A stretch of 64,000 nucleotides of DNA. It comes from Prochlorococcus marinus XMU1410. Lineage in GTDB: Bacteria > Cyanobacteriota > Cyanobacteriia > PCC-6307 > Cyanobiaceae. Both the position numbers and the translations under genes were made by a program. The stretch is from NCBI RefSeq assembly GCF_017696085.1, contig NZ_JAAORH010000001.1:903954-967953 (forward strand). Direction: 5' to 3'. This document shows, piece by piece, positions 14,656-22,149 of the stretch (its first letter is position 1; every line of letters starts with the position of its first letter). The notes under the pieces are model-generated. The model searched no databases and was not told the DNA's origin. It saw only the letters and a program-made list of their open reading frames with translations.

Positions 14656-15441
14656 TTATTTGCGAAGCTTAGGAATCAAAAGAGATGCAACACAAATAAC
14701 ACTAATTGAAGGCCCAGGCGAAAGATTAAAGACTATAGAGAGAATAAATCCCAGAAGTGAAATGCATAATCCAAAAAATGAAGACCTCATCATTGCAATT
14801 CTTAAACTATGAGCCTTATTTAGCCCTAACAAAGTTGGAGTAGAAAGAAGAGCAATTACAAGAATTACTCCCACTGCTGACATTGAACTAACAATTACTA
14901 ATGATGTCGTAAAACTCAAAGCAAGATTTAATAAAGAAACGTTTATACCACTTGCGGATGCACCTTCTGGATCCAAACCCACATAAACAACCTTTTCATA
15001 TCCAAAAGTCATTAAAAGTATAAATACTAAAAAAGCAATTATTGTTCTAAGTAAATCTCCAAAATTTGCTGTCAATAAATCGCCAAATAATACTGCCTCC
15101 AAATCAATCCTTATTCCGAGTAGAGGGATAATAAGGACTCCAAACCCAAGCATTCCAGCAAGAATAGTATTCATAACTGCTTCATAATTTTCACTTTTTC
15201 TATTGGTTAAACTTTCCGCAATTACCGAGCCTAAAAGACCACTTATAACACCACCAATCGAAGGGTGAATTCCAAGCGCTAATGCGAGAGCAAGTCCAGG
15301 CAACACGCAATGAGAGATTAAATTAACTTGTAATAATCTCTTATGGGTGATTAATACAGTTCCCATCGCTGGGCATAAGATCCCAGAAAATATAGTTATT
15401 ATTAATGGAACCAACCACCAGTTGTTATTAATAAAAGACAT
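14656..15441 (-). CDS. znuB: zinc ABC transporter permease ZnuB
   Basis: A 261-residue ABC-3 family metal permease with about eight membrane helices. Visible family signs are Pro-Ala-Met-Gly-Thr-Val-Leu-Ile-Thr-His-Lys near residue 24, Ser-His-Cys-Val-Leu-Pro-Gly-Leu-Ala-Leu-Ala, and Gly-Val-Ile-Leu-Val-Ile-Ala-Leu-Leu-Ser-Thr-Pro. It works with ZnuC and ZnuA to import zinc. Its start is 17 bp from the divergent zur start. znuC lies further upstream on the same strand, with zur antisense between them. Confidence 0.93.
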   Translation of the reverse strand: MSFINNNWWLVPLIITIFSGILCPAMGTVLITHKRLLQVNLISHCVLPGLALALALGIHPSIGGVISGLLGSVIAESLTNRKSENYEAVMNTILAGMLGFGVLIIPLLGIRIDLEAVLFGDLLTANFGDLLRTIIAFLVFILLMTFGYEKVVYVGLDPEGASASGINVSLLNLALSFTTSLVIVSSMSAVGVILVIALLSTPTLLGLNKAHSLRIAMMRSSFFGLCISLLGFILSIVFNLSPGPSISVICVASLLIPKLRK

Positions 15442-15458
15442 TATTCAAAAGATTCGGT

Positions 15459-15893
15459 ATGATCAAAAATACGAGTCAAAAAAAGATTTTGGAAACAATG
15501 GTAACTAAGTCTGACATTACCAAAAGACAAGAACAACTTCTTGAAGAACTTAATAAATGCGAGGATGAATTGAGCGGTCAAGAATTGCATAGGCAGTTGA
15601 TCACAAAAGGTAAATCTATGGGGTTGACCACTGTTTATAGAAATCTGCAAATCTTGATAAAGCATGGATTAATTCGTTCTAGACATCTCCCAACAGGAGA
15701 GGTTCTTTACACTCCCGTAGACAGAGATATTCATCATTTGACCTGCGTTCAATGCGGAGAGACGTCGAAAATGGAAGGTTGTCCTGTTAAAGATATTCAT
15801 GCCCCTAAAAAAAATCCAAGAAAGTTTCAACTTTTGTTTCATACACTCGAATATTTCGGCCTTTGCCAAAACTGTTATCAAGCTCAAAATTAA
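15459..15893 (+). CDS. zur: Zur, zinc-responsive Fur-family repressor
   Basis: A 144-residue Fur-family protein: an N-terminal winged helix (Leu-Thr-Thr-Val-Tyr-Arg-Asn-Leu at about 56-63 is the recognition helix) and a C-terminal metal-binding dimerisation domain. It has His92-His93, Cys96-x-x-Cys99 and Cys136-x-x-Cys139, the structural zinc cysteines. Context inside the znu locus points to Zur rather than Fur or PerR. The ATG at codon 14 is an alternative start. Zur with Zn represses zinc-uptake genes, presumably through the box upstream of znuA. Confidence 0.9.
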   Translation: MIKNTSQKKILETMVTKSDITKRQEQLLEELNKCEDELSGQELHRQLITKGKSMGLTTVYRNLQILIKHGLIRSRHLPTGEVLYTPVDRDIHHLTCVQCGETSKMEGCPVKDIHAPKKNPRKFQLLFHTLEYFGLCQNCYQAQN

Positions 15894-15906
15894 TAAGGAA
15901 CATTTT

Positions 15907-16677
15907 CTAATCACAGAAATTATTTTCCTTTTTAGAGCTTATGTTTATCGCATCTAATTTATCTTTTATTTGATCAGGACTACCAACTGCTAAAACACTT
16001 TTATCAAGAACGATTACTTGATCGTAGTTATTTAGAGACTCGCCCCAATCATGGCTACTTACTAGCAAAGAAAGTCCCGCATCTGCGAGTTGACGAACAA
16101 TTTTCAGGAAGTCCTCTTTTGCGGGGGGATCCAATGCCGCACAAGGTTCATCCAGAAGAAATATTTTTGCAGGGGACATAAGAGTTTTTGCTAATAGAGC
16201 TCTTTGTTGCTGTCCTCCTGAAAGAGAATCGAGTCTTCTATTAGCCAAATTAGCAATTCCTACTCTTTGCATTGTCGCTTCTAATTCACAACATTTATTA
16301 ATCCAAGAATTAGGATATTCTAGAAGAGCCTTGATTTGAAATGGGTTATTACTTCTTGATTTTGAATACTTTATTTGACCAAGAGATACCAATTTTTCAA
16401 CTGTAATGGGAAACTTCCAATTCATAGAACTTCTTTGAGGCATAAGTGCCACTAGAGCTCTAGATCTATTTAAATTTTCACCGTCAATTTTTATTTCGCC
16501 TTTATCTGGAGTATTTTGTCCTTGCAATATCCTCAAAAGAGTGGATTTACCGGCACCATTTGGACCTACTAGCGCTGTTAGAGTTCCAGGTTTAATCTCA
16601 ACCGATACCTTATTTAAAGCTGGCTTACTTTTTACTGTGTATGCAAATGTTAAATTTTCAGCGACTAAAGTAGCCAT
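15907..16677 (-). CDS. znuC: zinc ABC transporter ATPase ZnuC
   Basis: A 256-residue ABC ATPase. Walker A Gly-Pro-Asn-Gly-Ala-Gly-Lys-Ser-Thr is at 38-46, the signature Leu-Ser-Gly-Gly-Gln-Gln-Gln-Arg at 152-159, Walker B Ile-Phe-Leu-Leu-Asp-Glu-Pro at 172-178, and a switch His in Ser-Ser-His-Asp. It energises ZnuB. It is divergent from znuA across a 138-bp control region with a Zur-type palindrome. Its 3' end is 13 bp from the convergent end of zur. Confidence 0.93.
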   Translation of the reverse strand: MATLVAENLTFAYTVKSKPALNKVSVEIKPGTLTALVGPNGAGKSTLLRILQGQNTPDKGEIKIDGENLNRSRALVALMPQRSSMNWKFPITVEKLVSLGQIKYSKSRSNNPFQIKALLEYPNSWINKCCELEATMQRVGIANLANRRLDSLSGGQQQRALLAKTLMSPAKIFLLDEPCAALDPPAKEDFLKIVRQLADAGLSLLVSSHDWGESLNNYDQVIVLDKSVLAVGSPDQIKDKLDAINISSKKENNFCD

Positions 16678-16778
16678 TAATTAATCTTCATGAAAAAAGT
16701 CACTTTACAAGCTTACCAATAATACAAGCTGCGTATTATTTTCATAACATTTGATATCTTTTCTTGTCAGGTCTAATG

Positions 16779-16795
16779 AAAATGATTATCATTTT
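16779..16795. promoter_or_regulatory. Zur-type operator between znuC and znuA
   Basis: AAAATGATTATCATTTT is a 17-bp palindrome, perfect around the central base, and has the Fur-superfamily box form (cyanobacterial Zur sites resemble TGATAATNATTATCA). It lies 20 bp before the znuA start in the divergent control region. That it binds Zur is inferred from position and form. Confidence 0.75.
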
Positions 16796-16815
16796 TAAGT
16801 ATTTAATAATTTTTT

Positions 16816-18357
16816 ATGTCAATTTTTAAAAGACTTTTATCAAATAAAGCATGTTCAAGTAAGTCAATTATTAAAAATTCCGTAATCGCTGGAACAATTA
16901 TATTTTCTGGTTTTGGGCAGGATGTAATGGCTAAAGGGAAGTTATACGTAGCAGTAGAACCACTAGTTTGTGATTTAGTTAAATCAATTGCGTTACCATC
17001 TGACGAAGTTACATGCTTAGTAGATAGAAAACAGGATGTTCATGACTTAAAGATCAATCCAAGACAAGCTCAATTACTAAATAGCGCAGACAAAGTATTC
17101 ACTCTTGGCAAAGAAATGACTCCAAGTATGAGAAATTGGGAAAGTAAAAAGAATACTGTTGTTGTAGGTGTTAGTGCAATAGACGTAGATGATCATTCTG
17201 ATCATGAAGGTCATGATGATCATTCAGACCATGGCGGACATGACGATCATTCTGAACATTCAGCTAAGGTAGATGATCATTCTGATCATGGAGGTCATGA
17301 TGATCATTCAGACCATGGTGGACATGATGATCATGCTGAGGGTGCTTTCGAATGGGCAGGTAAATTCCAGCTTTCTAAGGGTTCATACAAATGGTCATTT
17401 GAAAAAGTCGATGGCGAATATGCAGATCCTGCAATGAAGATGGTGATTCTCAAATCTAATGACATAGAAGGGTCTGAAGATTTAGCCAAAGAATTATTAG
17501 GATCTAAAGACTCAATAAGCAGAAAAAATGATGGAACTTTGATAGCAAGTAATAAAGCTTTTGTTCTTAACTTTGATCAAAGAAAAGAAAGTACTGTTTT
17601 TAACGTGGATATCAAAGAAGATGGTGAATATATATTTTTTACTGAACACATGCCTTTTGAGTTTGAAGCAACTCAACACTTTTTTAAAGACGTTTCAAAT
17701 AGTGATGTAGAACCAATAGCACAAGTTCCAGACGAAGGAGAAGGGCATCATCATCATGACCATGGAGGTCTAGATCCACATGTATGGCATGATCCACATA
17801 ACATCATAAAAATGGGAGATCTTATAAGCAAAAGTATAAAGAAAGATATTTCAGTTTTTAATAGAGGTGACAGAAAACTAATTAATGAAAGATTCGAAAA
17901 AGCTGATTCTCTCTTAGAAGGCTTAGATAGTTGGATCGTCGAACAAGTAAGCTCTATTCCTGAGGAAAACAGAGTAATTGTCTCTAAACACAAAGCAATG
18001 GAATACTACGGGGATGCATTTGGTTTTGAAACCATTAGTTTACTTGACTTTCTTGGAGACTCCTCAAGCTTAAGGCCAGACAACATAAGTTCTACTTTAA
18101 AAATGTTAGATGAAGAGAAAGTTCAGGCAATATTTCCTGAACAAATTCCAGCATCTAAGTTATTAAGGAACTTAAGTAGACAAAGTTCAGTTCCTTTAGC
18201 TTCTAATCAAATATTCGTTGATGGATTGATGATGGATGGTAATACGGTTTCAGTAGCCGTACACAACACTTGTACAATTGTTGATTCATTAGGTGGAAGT
18301 TGTGATAAAGAATCTGGTTCCAATCTTGAGTCTGAATGGTACAAACTTTCAGATTAA
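16816..18357 (+). CDS. znuA: zinc-binding protein ZnuA with His-rich repeats and an inserted domain
   Basis: A 513-residue periplasmic cluster-9 binding protein, far longer than the usual 300 or so. It has a signal peptide to about residue 39, then the N-terminal lobe with Val-His-Asp at about 75. A His/Asp-rich repeat region (125-174) follows, then an extra domain (about 178-290) that also occurs in the GTPase downstream. Next come a second His cluster (Gly-His-His-His-His-Asp-His) and the family motif Asp-Pro-His-Val-Trp-His-Asp-Pro. The C-terminal lobe has Ser-Lys-His-Lys-Ala. It hands zinc to ZnuBC. The His region probably buffers or senses zinc. Expression is likely Zur-controlled. Confidence 0.93.
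   Translation: MSIFKRLLSNKACSSKSIIKNSVIAGTIIFSGFGQDVMAKGKLYVAVEPLVCDLVKSIALPSDEVTCLVDRKQDVHDLKINPRQAQLLNSADKVFTLGKEMTPSMRNWESKKNTVVVGVSAIDVDDHSDHEGHDDHSDHGGHDDHSEHSAKVDDHSDHGGHDDHSDHGGHDDHAEGAFEWAGKFQLSKGSYKWSFEKVDGEYADPAMKMVILKSNDIEGSEDLAKELLGSKDSISRKNDGTLIASNKAFVLNFDQRKESTVFNVDIKEDGEYIFFTEHMPFEFEATQHFFKDVSNSDVEPIAQVPDEGEGHHHHDHGGLDPHVWHDPHNIIKMGDLISKSIKKDISVFNRGDRKLINERFEKADSLLEGLDSWIVEQVSSIPEENRVIVSKHKAMEYYGDAFGFETISLLDFLGDSSSLRPDNISSTLKMLDEEKVQAIFPEQIPASKLLRNLSRQSSVPLASNQIFVDGLMMDGNTVSVAVHNTCTIVDSLGGSCDKESGSNLESEWYKLSD
17188..17335 (+). repeat. 84-bp tandem duplication coding His/Asp-rich repeats in znuA
   Basis: The unit beginning GATGATCATTCTGATCATG at 17188 recurs at 17272. About 64 bp of the second unit match with few changes. 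Each unit is itself made of a shorter Asp-Asp-His-Ser-Asp-His-Gly-Gly-His periodicity. Confidence 0.85.
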
Positions 18358-18433
18358 ATTTTTCTAATAAAAACGGTTTTCATTTCTTATTTTTACTATT
18401 ATTAAACTAATGTTTATTTGGTAAAACCATTAA

Positions 18434-19789
18434 ATGAGCATCAAAGATAAAGTTCCAGTTACTATTCTCACTGGATTTCTAGGTTCAGGGAAAACTACTT
18501 TACTTAATAGAATACTAAGTGAAGAGCACGGGAAAAGAATAGCCGTAATTGAGAATGAATACGGTGAAGTAGGGATAGATCAAGGGCTCGTAATTAATGC
18601 CGATGAAGAAGTGTTTGAGATGTCAAACGGGTGCATTTGTTGTACTGTTCGCGGTGATTTAATAAGAGTCCTTGGCAACCTTATGAAAAGAAGAGATAAG
18701 TTTGACTATGTTTTAGTAGAAACGACCGGATTAGCAGATCCTGGGCCAGTCGCGCAGACATTTTTCATGGATGAAGAAATTAGTTCTGAATTTACTCTTG
18801 ATGGAATTGTAACTTTAGTTGATGCTGCTCATATTGATCAGCAGCTAGGAAGAAGTGATGAAAGTTCAGAACAAGTTGCGTTTGCAGATGTTCTTGTCCT
18901 TAATAAAACTGATTTAGTCTCTGATGATGCACTAGATACTCTTGAATCGAGATTGAGAGATATGAACCGAATGACTCGAATCATTAGAGCCGAGAATGCC
19001 CAAGTACCAATCGAAACAGTCCTAAATCTAAGTGCATTTGATCTCGATCAAATCCTTAAACGCAGACCAACATTTCTTGAACCAGAATATCCTTTTGAAT
19101 GGACAGGTGTTTACGACCTTGCTGCAGGTAAATATGAATTAAAGCTAGAAGAAGGTCCCGATCCAGAAATGTCATTAGTTGCTTACGCTAATCAAGGTGA
19201 GAGCGAAGAAGAACTTAAAGATGGTGCTGAATCCTGCGTAAGACTTTATGCAGAAAAAGCTAAAAGCTTAGAACCTGGGAATATCATTCCATTTGGAGAA
19301 CATATAAACCTTAAATTGGAGGATAAAGGAAATAAATCATTCATATTAGATATCGATAAGGGATCAAAGATAGGTTTATATACACAGCACACTGCTGAAG
19401 AATTCAATATGAAAATCATTAAAAGTGAAGACAATAATTCAAAAGAGATCCCATTTAATATTGAAAGATTCTGGCAAGCCGAGCACGAGCACGATGATGA
19501 AGTAACGTCCATTGCAATTGAACGATTTGGAGATGTTGATCCAGAAAAACTTAATACTTGGTTGGGCAGACTTCTTTCTGAAAAAGGGGTGGATATATTT
19601 AGAACTAAAGGTTTCATTAGCTACTCAGGCAACCCACAGAGAATAGTTTTCCAAGGGGTACATATGTTATTTACAGCGCAACCTGATAAGGAATGGGGTA
19701 ACGAACCTCGTAGAAACCAACTTGTTTTTATAGGTAGAAATTTGGACGAGAAAGAGATGAAAGAAGGTTTTGAAAAATGCCTGATATAG
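18434..19789 (+). CDS. COG0523 (CobW-like) metal-chaperone GTPase with inserted domain
   Basis: A 451-residue G3E-family GTPase. Walker A Gly-Phe-Leu-Gly-Ser-Gly-Lys-Thr-Thr is at 14-22, the metal-binding Cys-Ile-Cys-Cys at 67-70, and Glu-Thr-Thr-Gly-Leu-Ala-Asp-Pro follows. Between the GTPase and the C-terminal CobW_C domain (about 355-450) sits an insert (about 221-330) that matches the extra domain of ZnuA: Phe-Glu-Trp-x-Gly at its start and Thr-(Glu/Gln)-His then Glu-Phe near its end. Location downstream of znuA points to a zinc allocation role in low zinc. It overlaps the WD40 gene by 13 bp. Confidence 0.9.
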   Translation: MSIKDKVPVTILTGFLGSGKTTLLNRILSEEHGKRIAVIENEYGEVGIDQGLVINADEEVFEMSNGCICCTVRGDLIRVLGNLMKRRDKFDYVLVETTGLADPGPVAQTFFMDEEISSEFTLDGIVTLVDAAHIDQQLGRSDESSEQVAFADVLVLNKTDLVSDDALDTLESRLRDMNRMTRIIRAENAQVPIETVLNLSAFDLDQILKRRPTFLEPEYPFEWTGVYDLAAGKYELKLEEGPDPEMSLVAYANQGESEEELKDGAESCVRLYAEKAKSLEPGNIIPFGEHINLKLEDKGNKSFILDIDKGSKIGLYTQHTAEEFNMKIIKSEDNNSKEIPFNIERFWQAEHEHDDEVTSIAIERFGDVDPEKLNTWLGRLLSEKGVDIFRTKGFISYSGNPQRIVFQGVHMLFTAQPDKEWGNEPRRNQLVFIGRNLDEKEMKEGFEKCLI

Positions 19790-20835
19790 AATCATTTAGC
19801 CCAAGAGGTATGTTCCACGAGGGATGGACAGCTGAAGTTAATGATTATGCCATAGTTTGTGGTTGGGCTACTAAAGGAAAGTTATTCATTGTTGGGGATG
19901 TAGCAGGAGGTATTTTTGCCTTTGAAGGAGATACTGGGAAAATTATTTGGAAAAAAGAAAATACACACTCTGCTGGTCTATTAGCAATGTCCATTCATCC
20001 AGAAGGGGAGATTTTTGCAACTTCCGGTCAAGATGGAAATATTCAAATATATAATTGTCACGAAGGTAAAGTAATTAAAACTCTCGATCTTGGCAAGGCT
20101 TGGGTAGAGCATCTTAAGTGGTCAAATGATGGCTTATTTCTTGCAGCAGCTTCTTCAAAAAAAGTATATGTTTTTAATGAAATTGGTGAAGAAAAATGGG
20201 TATCAGATGATCATCCAAGCACAGTGAGTGCAATAAAATGGTCAAATAATAATGAGCTAGCTACAGCCTGCTACGGGAGAGTAACATTCTTTGACATAGT
20301 AAATAATAAAACGAATCAAAAGCTCGAGTGGCAAGGATCATTAGTCTCAATGGAATTAAGTCCTGATGGTGATATAGTCGCTTGCGGGAGTCAAGACAAT
20401 TCAGTTCATTTTTGGAGAAGATCAACCGGAATGGATGCTGAAATGACAGGATACCCAGGAAAACCTAGTCACCTTTCTTTTGACGATAGTGGAAAATTAC
20501 TGGCAACTAGTGGCAGTGAAAGAATTACAGTGTGGAGCTTTATAGGTGACGGTCCCGAGGGAACTATGCCGGGAGAGCTATGGCACCATACCGAACCTAT
20601 TTCTAGCCTAGCCTTTTCAAATAAAGGCATGCTTGTAGCTTCCGGGTCTAGAGATGGTTCTGTTGTCGCAAGTTTTCTAAAAAAAGACGGTAATGGTGAC
20701 CCAGTTGGGGCTGCATTCGCAGGCGATTTAGTGGGTGCACTTTCGTGGAGACCTGATGATTGTGCACTAGCTGCAGTTAACGCAAAAGGTGTAGTAAATG
20801 TTTGGAAATTTAAAGTTCGTACTAATTCTTTTTGA
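19777..20835 (+). CDS. WD40-repeat protein coupled to the COG0523 GTPase
   Basis: A 352-residue protein with about six to seven WD40-like blades: recurring Ser-Pro-Asp-Gly/His-Pro-Glu-Gly, Ala-Ser/Thr-Gly-Ser/Gln-Asp and Val-x-x-Trp motifs (for example Gly-Ser-Gln-Asp-Asn-Ser-Val-His-Phe-Trp). There is no signal peptide, so it should be cytosolic. Its start overlaps the GTPase gene by 13 bp, so translation is probably coupled and the two may act together as scaffold and chaperone. Function inferred from neighbours only. Confidence 0.88.
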   Translation: MPDIESFSPRGMFHEGWTAEVNDYAIVCGWATKGKLFIVGDVAGGIFAFEGDTGKIIWKKENTHSAGLLAMSIHPEGEIFATSGQDGNIQIYNCHEGKVIKTLDLGKAWVEHLKWSNDGLFLAAASSKKVYVFNEIGEEKWVSDDHPSTVSAIKWSNNNELATACYGRVTFFDIVNNKTNQKLEWQGSLVSMELSPDGDIVACGSQDNSVHFWRRSTGMDAEMTGYPGKPSHLSFDDSGKLLATSGSERITVWSFIGDGPEGTMPGELWHHTEPISSLAFSNKGMLVASGSRDGSVVASFLKKDGNGDPVGAAFAGDLVGALSWRPDDCALAAVNAKGVVNVWKFKVRTNSF

Positions 20836-20868
20836 AGGAATTTAAGCAGGAAAATAAAATAATTCAAA

Positions 20869-21024
20869 CTACCAATAGTTAGCTTTTAAATGTCTTTCCA
20901 TACAGATGACTTCACAGTCATTATCTATACCTTTTGGGTGAATATCGCAATATGAGAGACATTGAAAATATTCGTCTATAGGATTAGATTGATCAGCTTT
21001 ACTAACTTCTTTCGAATGATTCAT
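20869..21024 (-). CDS. 51-aa protein with twin CX3C motif
   Basis: A short soluble frame with Cys22, Cys26, Cys37 and Cys41, that is CX3C-X10-CX3C, the spacing of small helical hairpins held by two disulfides or of metal sites. It starts Met-Asn-His-Ser-Lys-Glu and ends Ala-Asn-Tyr-Trp. No signal peptide. It converges with the WD40 gene. The product is not recognised. Confidence 0.6.
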   Translation of the reverse strand: MNHSKEVSKADQSNPIDEYFQCLSYCDIHPKGIDNDCEVICMERHLKANYW

Positions 21025-21236
21025 AAAAGAGTTCCTCAATTATTTAAAATCAAGATAATCGAATTAAATATCAAAGGAAATAAGCAAAACTTACTAAAAA
21101 TATCTCAAAAAAATTAACGCGATTGATTAATACTCTCGGACATTTTTAATTAAAAAGCAATGCGTATAAAAACGGATTGTCTTTAAAGAAATATTTTCCT
21201 ATTTTTATATTGTTGAGTTCTAGGAGGTCTTTCAAA

Positions 21237-21269
21237 ATGATCGATAGCCTGCCTGAAATTTTGGAATAA
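21237..21269 (+). CDS. candidate 10-aa ORF with strong Shine-Dalgarno
   Basis: ATG 21237 opens Met-Ile-Asp-Ser-Leu-Pro-Glu-Ile-Leu-Glu and stop. AGGAGG at 21222-21227 lies 9 nt upstream, the best ribosome-binding site in this stretch of a genome where such sites are generally weak. A -10-like TATATT lies just before it. It could be a leader peptide or a true micro-protein. Confidence 0.3.
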   Translation: MIDSLPEILE

Positions 21270-21310
21270 CCCGAACTAATTTAATTAACTGCTCCAATTA
21301 TTTATTATTA

Positions 21311-21400
21311 ATGTCTAAGCTTCCTTCTTCTGCATCGTTTAGGTGCCCTTTAAGAAACAAGCTTAATTCTAGAGTTTTTGCCCCAGTTAAAGACAATTAG
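21311..21400 (+). CDS. candidate 29-aa ORF
   Basis: An ATG frame starting Met-Ser-Lys-Leu-Pro-Ser-Ser-Ala-Ser-Phe-Arg-Cys, basic, ending Val-Lys-Asp-Asn. No clear ribosome-binding site. It lies in the same possible transcript as the 10-aa ORF upstream and the terminator at 21.5 kb. It may be spurious. Confidence 0.3.
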   Translation: MSKLPSSASFRCPLRNKLNSRVFAPVKDN

Positions 21401-21498
21401 TTAATTTTGGTGAGCATTAGCTTAAAAGAAGTTAACGACAAGGATCCATGATTTAGGTGCGTTAATAACTTCAGTAAAAAATATAAGTAAGAGATAAA

Positions 21499-21528
21499 AG
21501 AGGGCTTAAATAAGCCCTCTTTTTTTTT
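21499..21528 (+). terminator. strong rho-independent terminator
   Basis: AGAGGGCTTA pairs with TAAGCCCTCT around a 2-nt gap, followed by nine T. It marks the 3' end of a plus-strand transcript. The nearest ordinary plus-strand gene ends almost 700 bp upstream (WD40), so it probably terminates the candidate short transcript from about 21.2 kb. The 21025-21584 interval otherwise shows no ordinary gene. Confidence 0.85.
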
Positions 21529-21584
21529 ATAAGATGACTTTCTTCTAGTTTTATAGATAATGATTAAAACAATAAAATTTAAAA

Positions 21585-21860
21585 ATGGTTCGATATTATT
21601 GCCCATATTGCAATCCTAAATATCAATTTCAAAAACAATCCTCAAAAGGTACCTTGATTTGTGGCTTGTGTGGAGAGAATCTCGTAAAAAAACCATTTAT
21701 TAGATTGAACCAGATAATCGCTTTAGTTGCTGCTTCATCATTAATTTTACCGTTGATATATACTTTTATTTTTTTAATTAAAAATCAAATAAATCCTCCT
21801 AATAAAAATTATCAAGCAAATGGTACTTTAATGATAATTATCAAAGAAACAATTTCATAA
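21585..21860 (+). CDS. membrane-anchored zinc-ribbon protein
   Basis: A 91-residue protein with two CxxC knuckles (Cys-Pro-Tyr-Cys at about 6-9 and Cys-Gly-Leu-Cys at about 26-29), forming a zinc ribbon, then one transmembrane helix (about 44-65) and a short tail. The layout matches small zinc-ribbon membrane proteins of cyanobacteria. Function unknown. Confidence 0.7.
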   Translation: MVRYYCPYCNPKYQFQKQSSKGTLICGLCGENLVKKPFIRLNQIIALVAASSLILPLIYTFIFLIKNQINPPNKNYQANGTLMIIIKETIS

Positions 21861-21884
21861 AACAATTTAAAAAATCTCGAGAGG

Positions 21885-22118
21885 TCAACCTCTACAAAGA
21901 GATTTATTTAAACATGAATTTTTACTCTCAACATTTATTTGATCATCAAAACTTTTTAATTTTTTTTCATTATTTATTGATTTAACTTTCTGTCCACAAT
22001 GATCTTTGCAACCACCATTAATTAGATTATGTGCATGTAAATTGGAAATATTCGTAAGTAACAAAAGAAAAATTATTTTAAAAATTTGATAAAAATAAGA
22101 CTTCATTTTTAATATCAT
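21885..22118 (-). CDS. small secreted Cys-rich protein
   Basis: A 77-residue frame; the ATG four codons in (22106) is an equally good start and gives a clean signal peptide ending His-Ala. The mature protein begins near Asn-Gly-Gly-Cys-Lys-Asp-His-Cys-Gly and has two more cysteines near the end (Asn-Ser-Cys, Leu-Cys-Arg). It resembles the protein at 8028-8213 in the Gly-Gly-Cys-x-x-His start. Confidence 0.62.
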   Translation of the reverse strand: MILKMKSYFYQIFKIIFLLLLTNISNLHAHNLINGGCKDHCGQKVKSINNEKKLKSFDDQINVESKNSCLNKSLCRG

Positions 22119-22149
22119 TTTCCCAGAATTAGTAAATAAATAATATCAG

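Noticed and set aside
21832-21843. Perfect palindrome TGATAATTATCA, similar to a Zur or Fur box
   Set aside because: It is inside the 3' end of a coding frame with no promoter to control on either side, and short palindromes are frequent in DNA this AT-rich.
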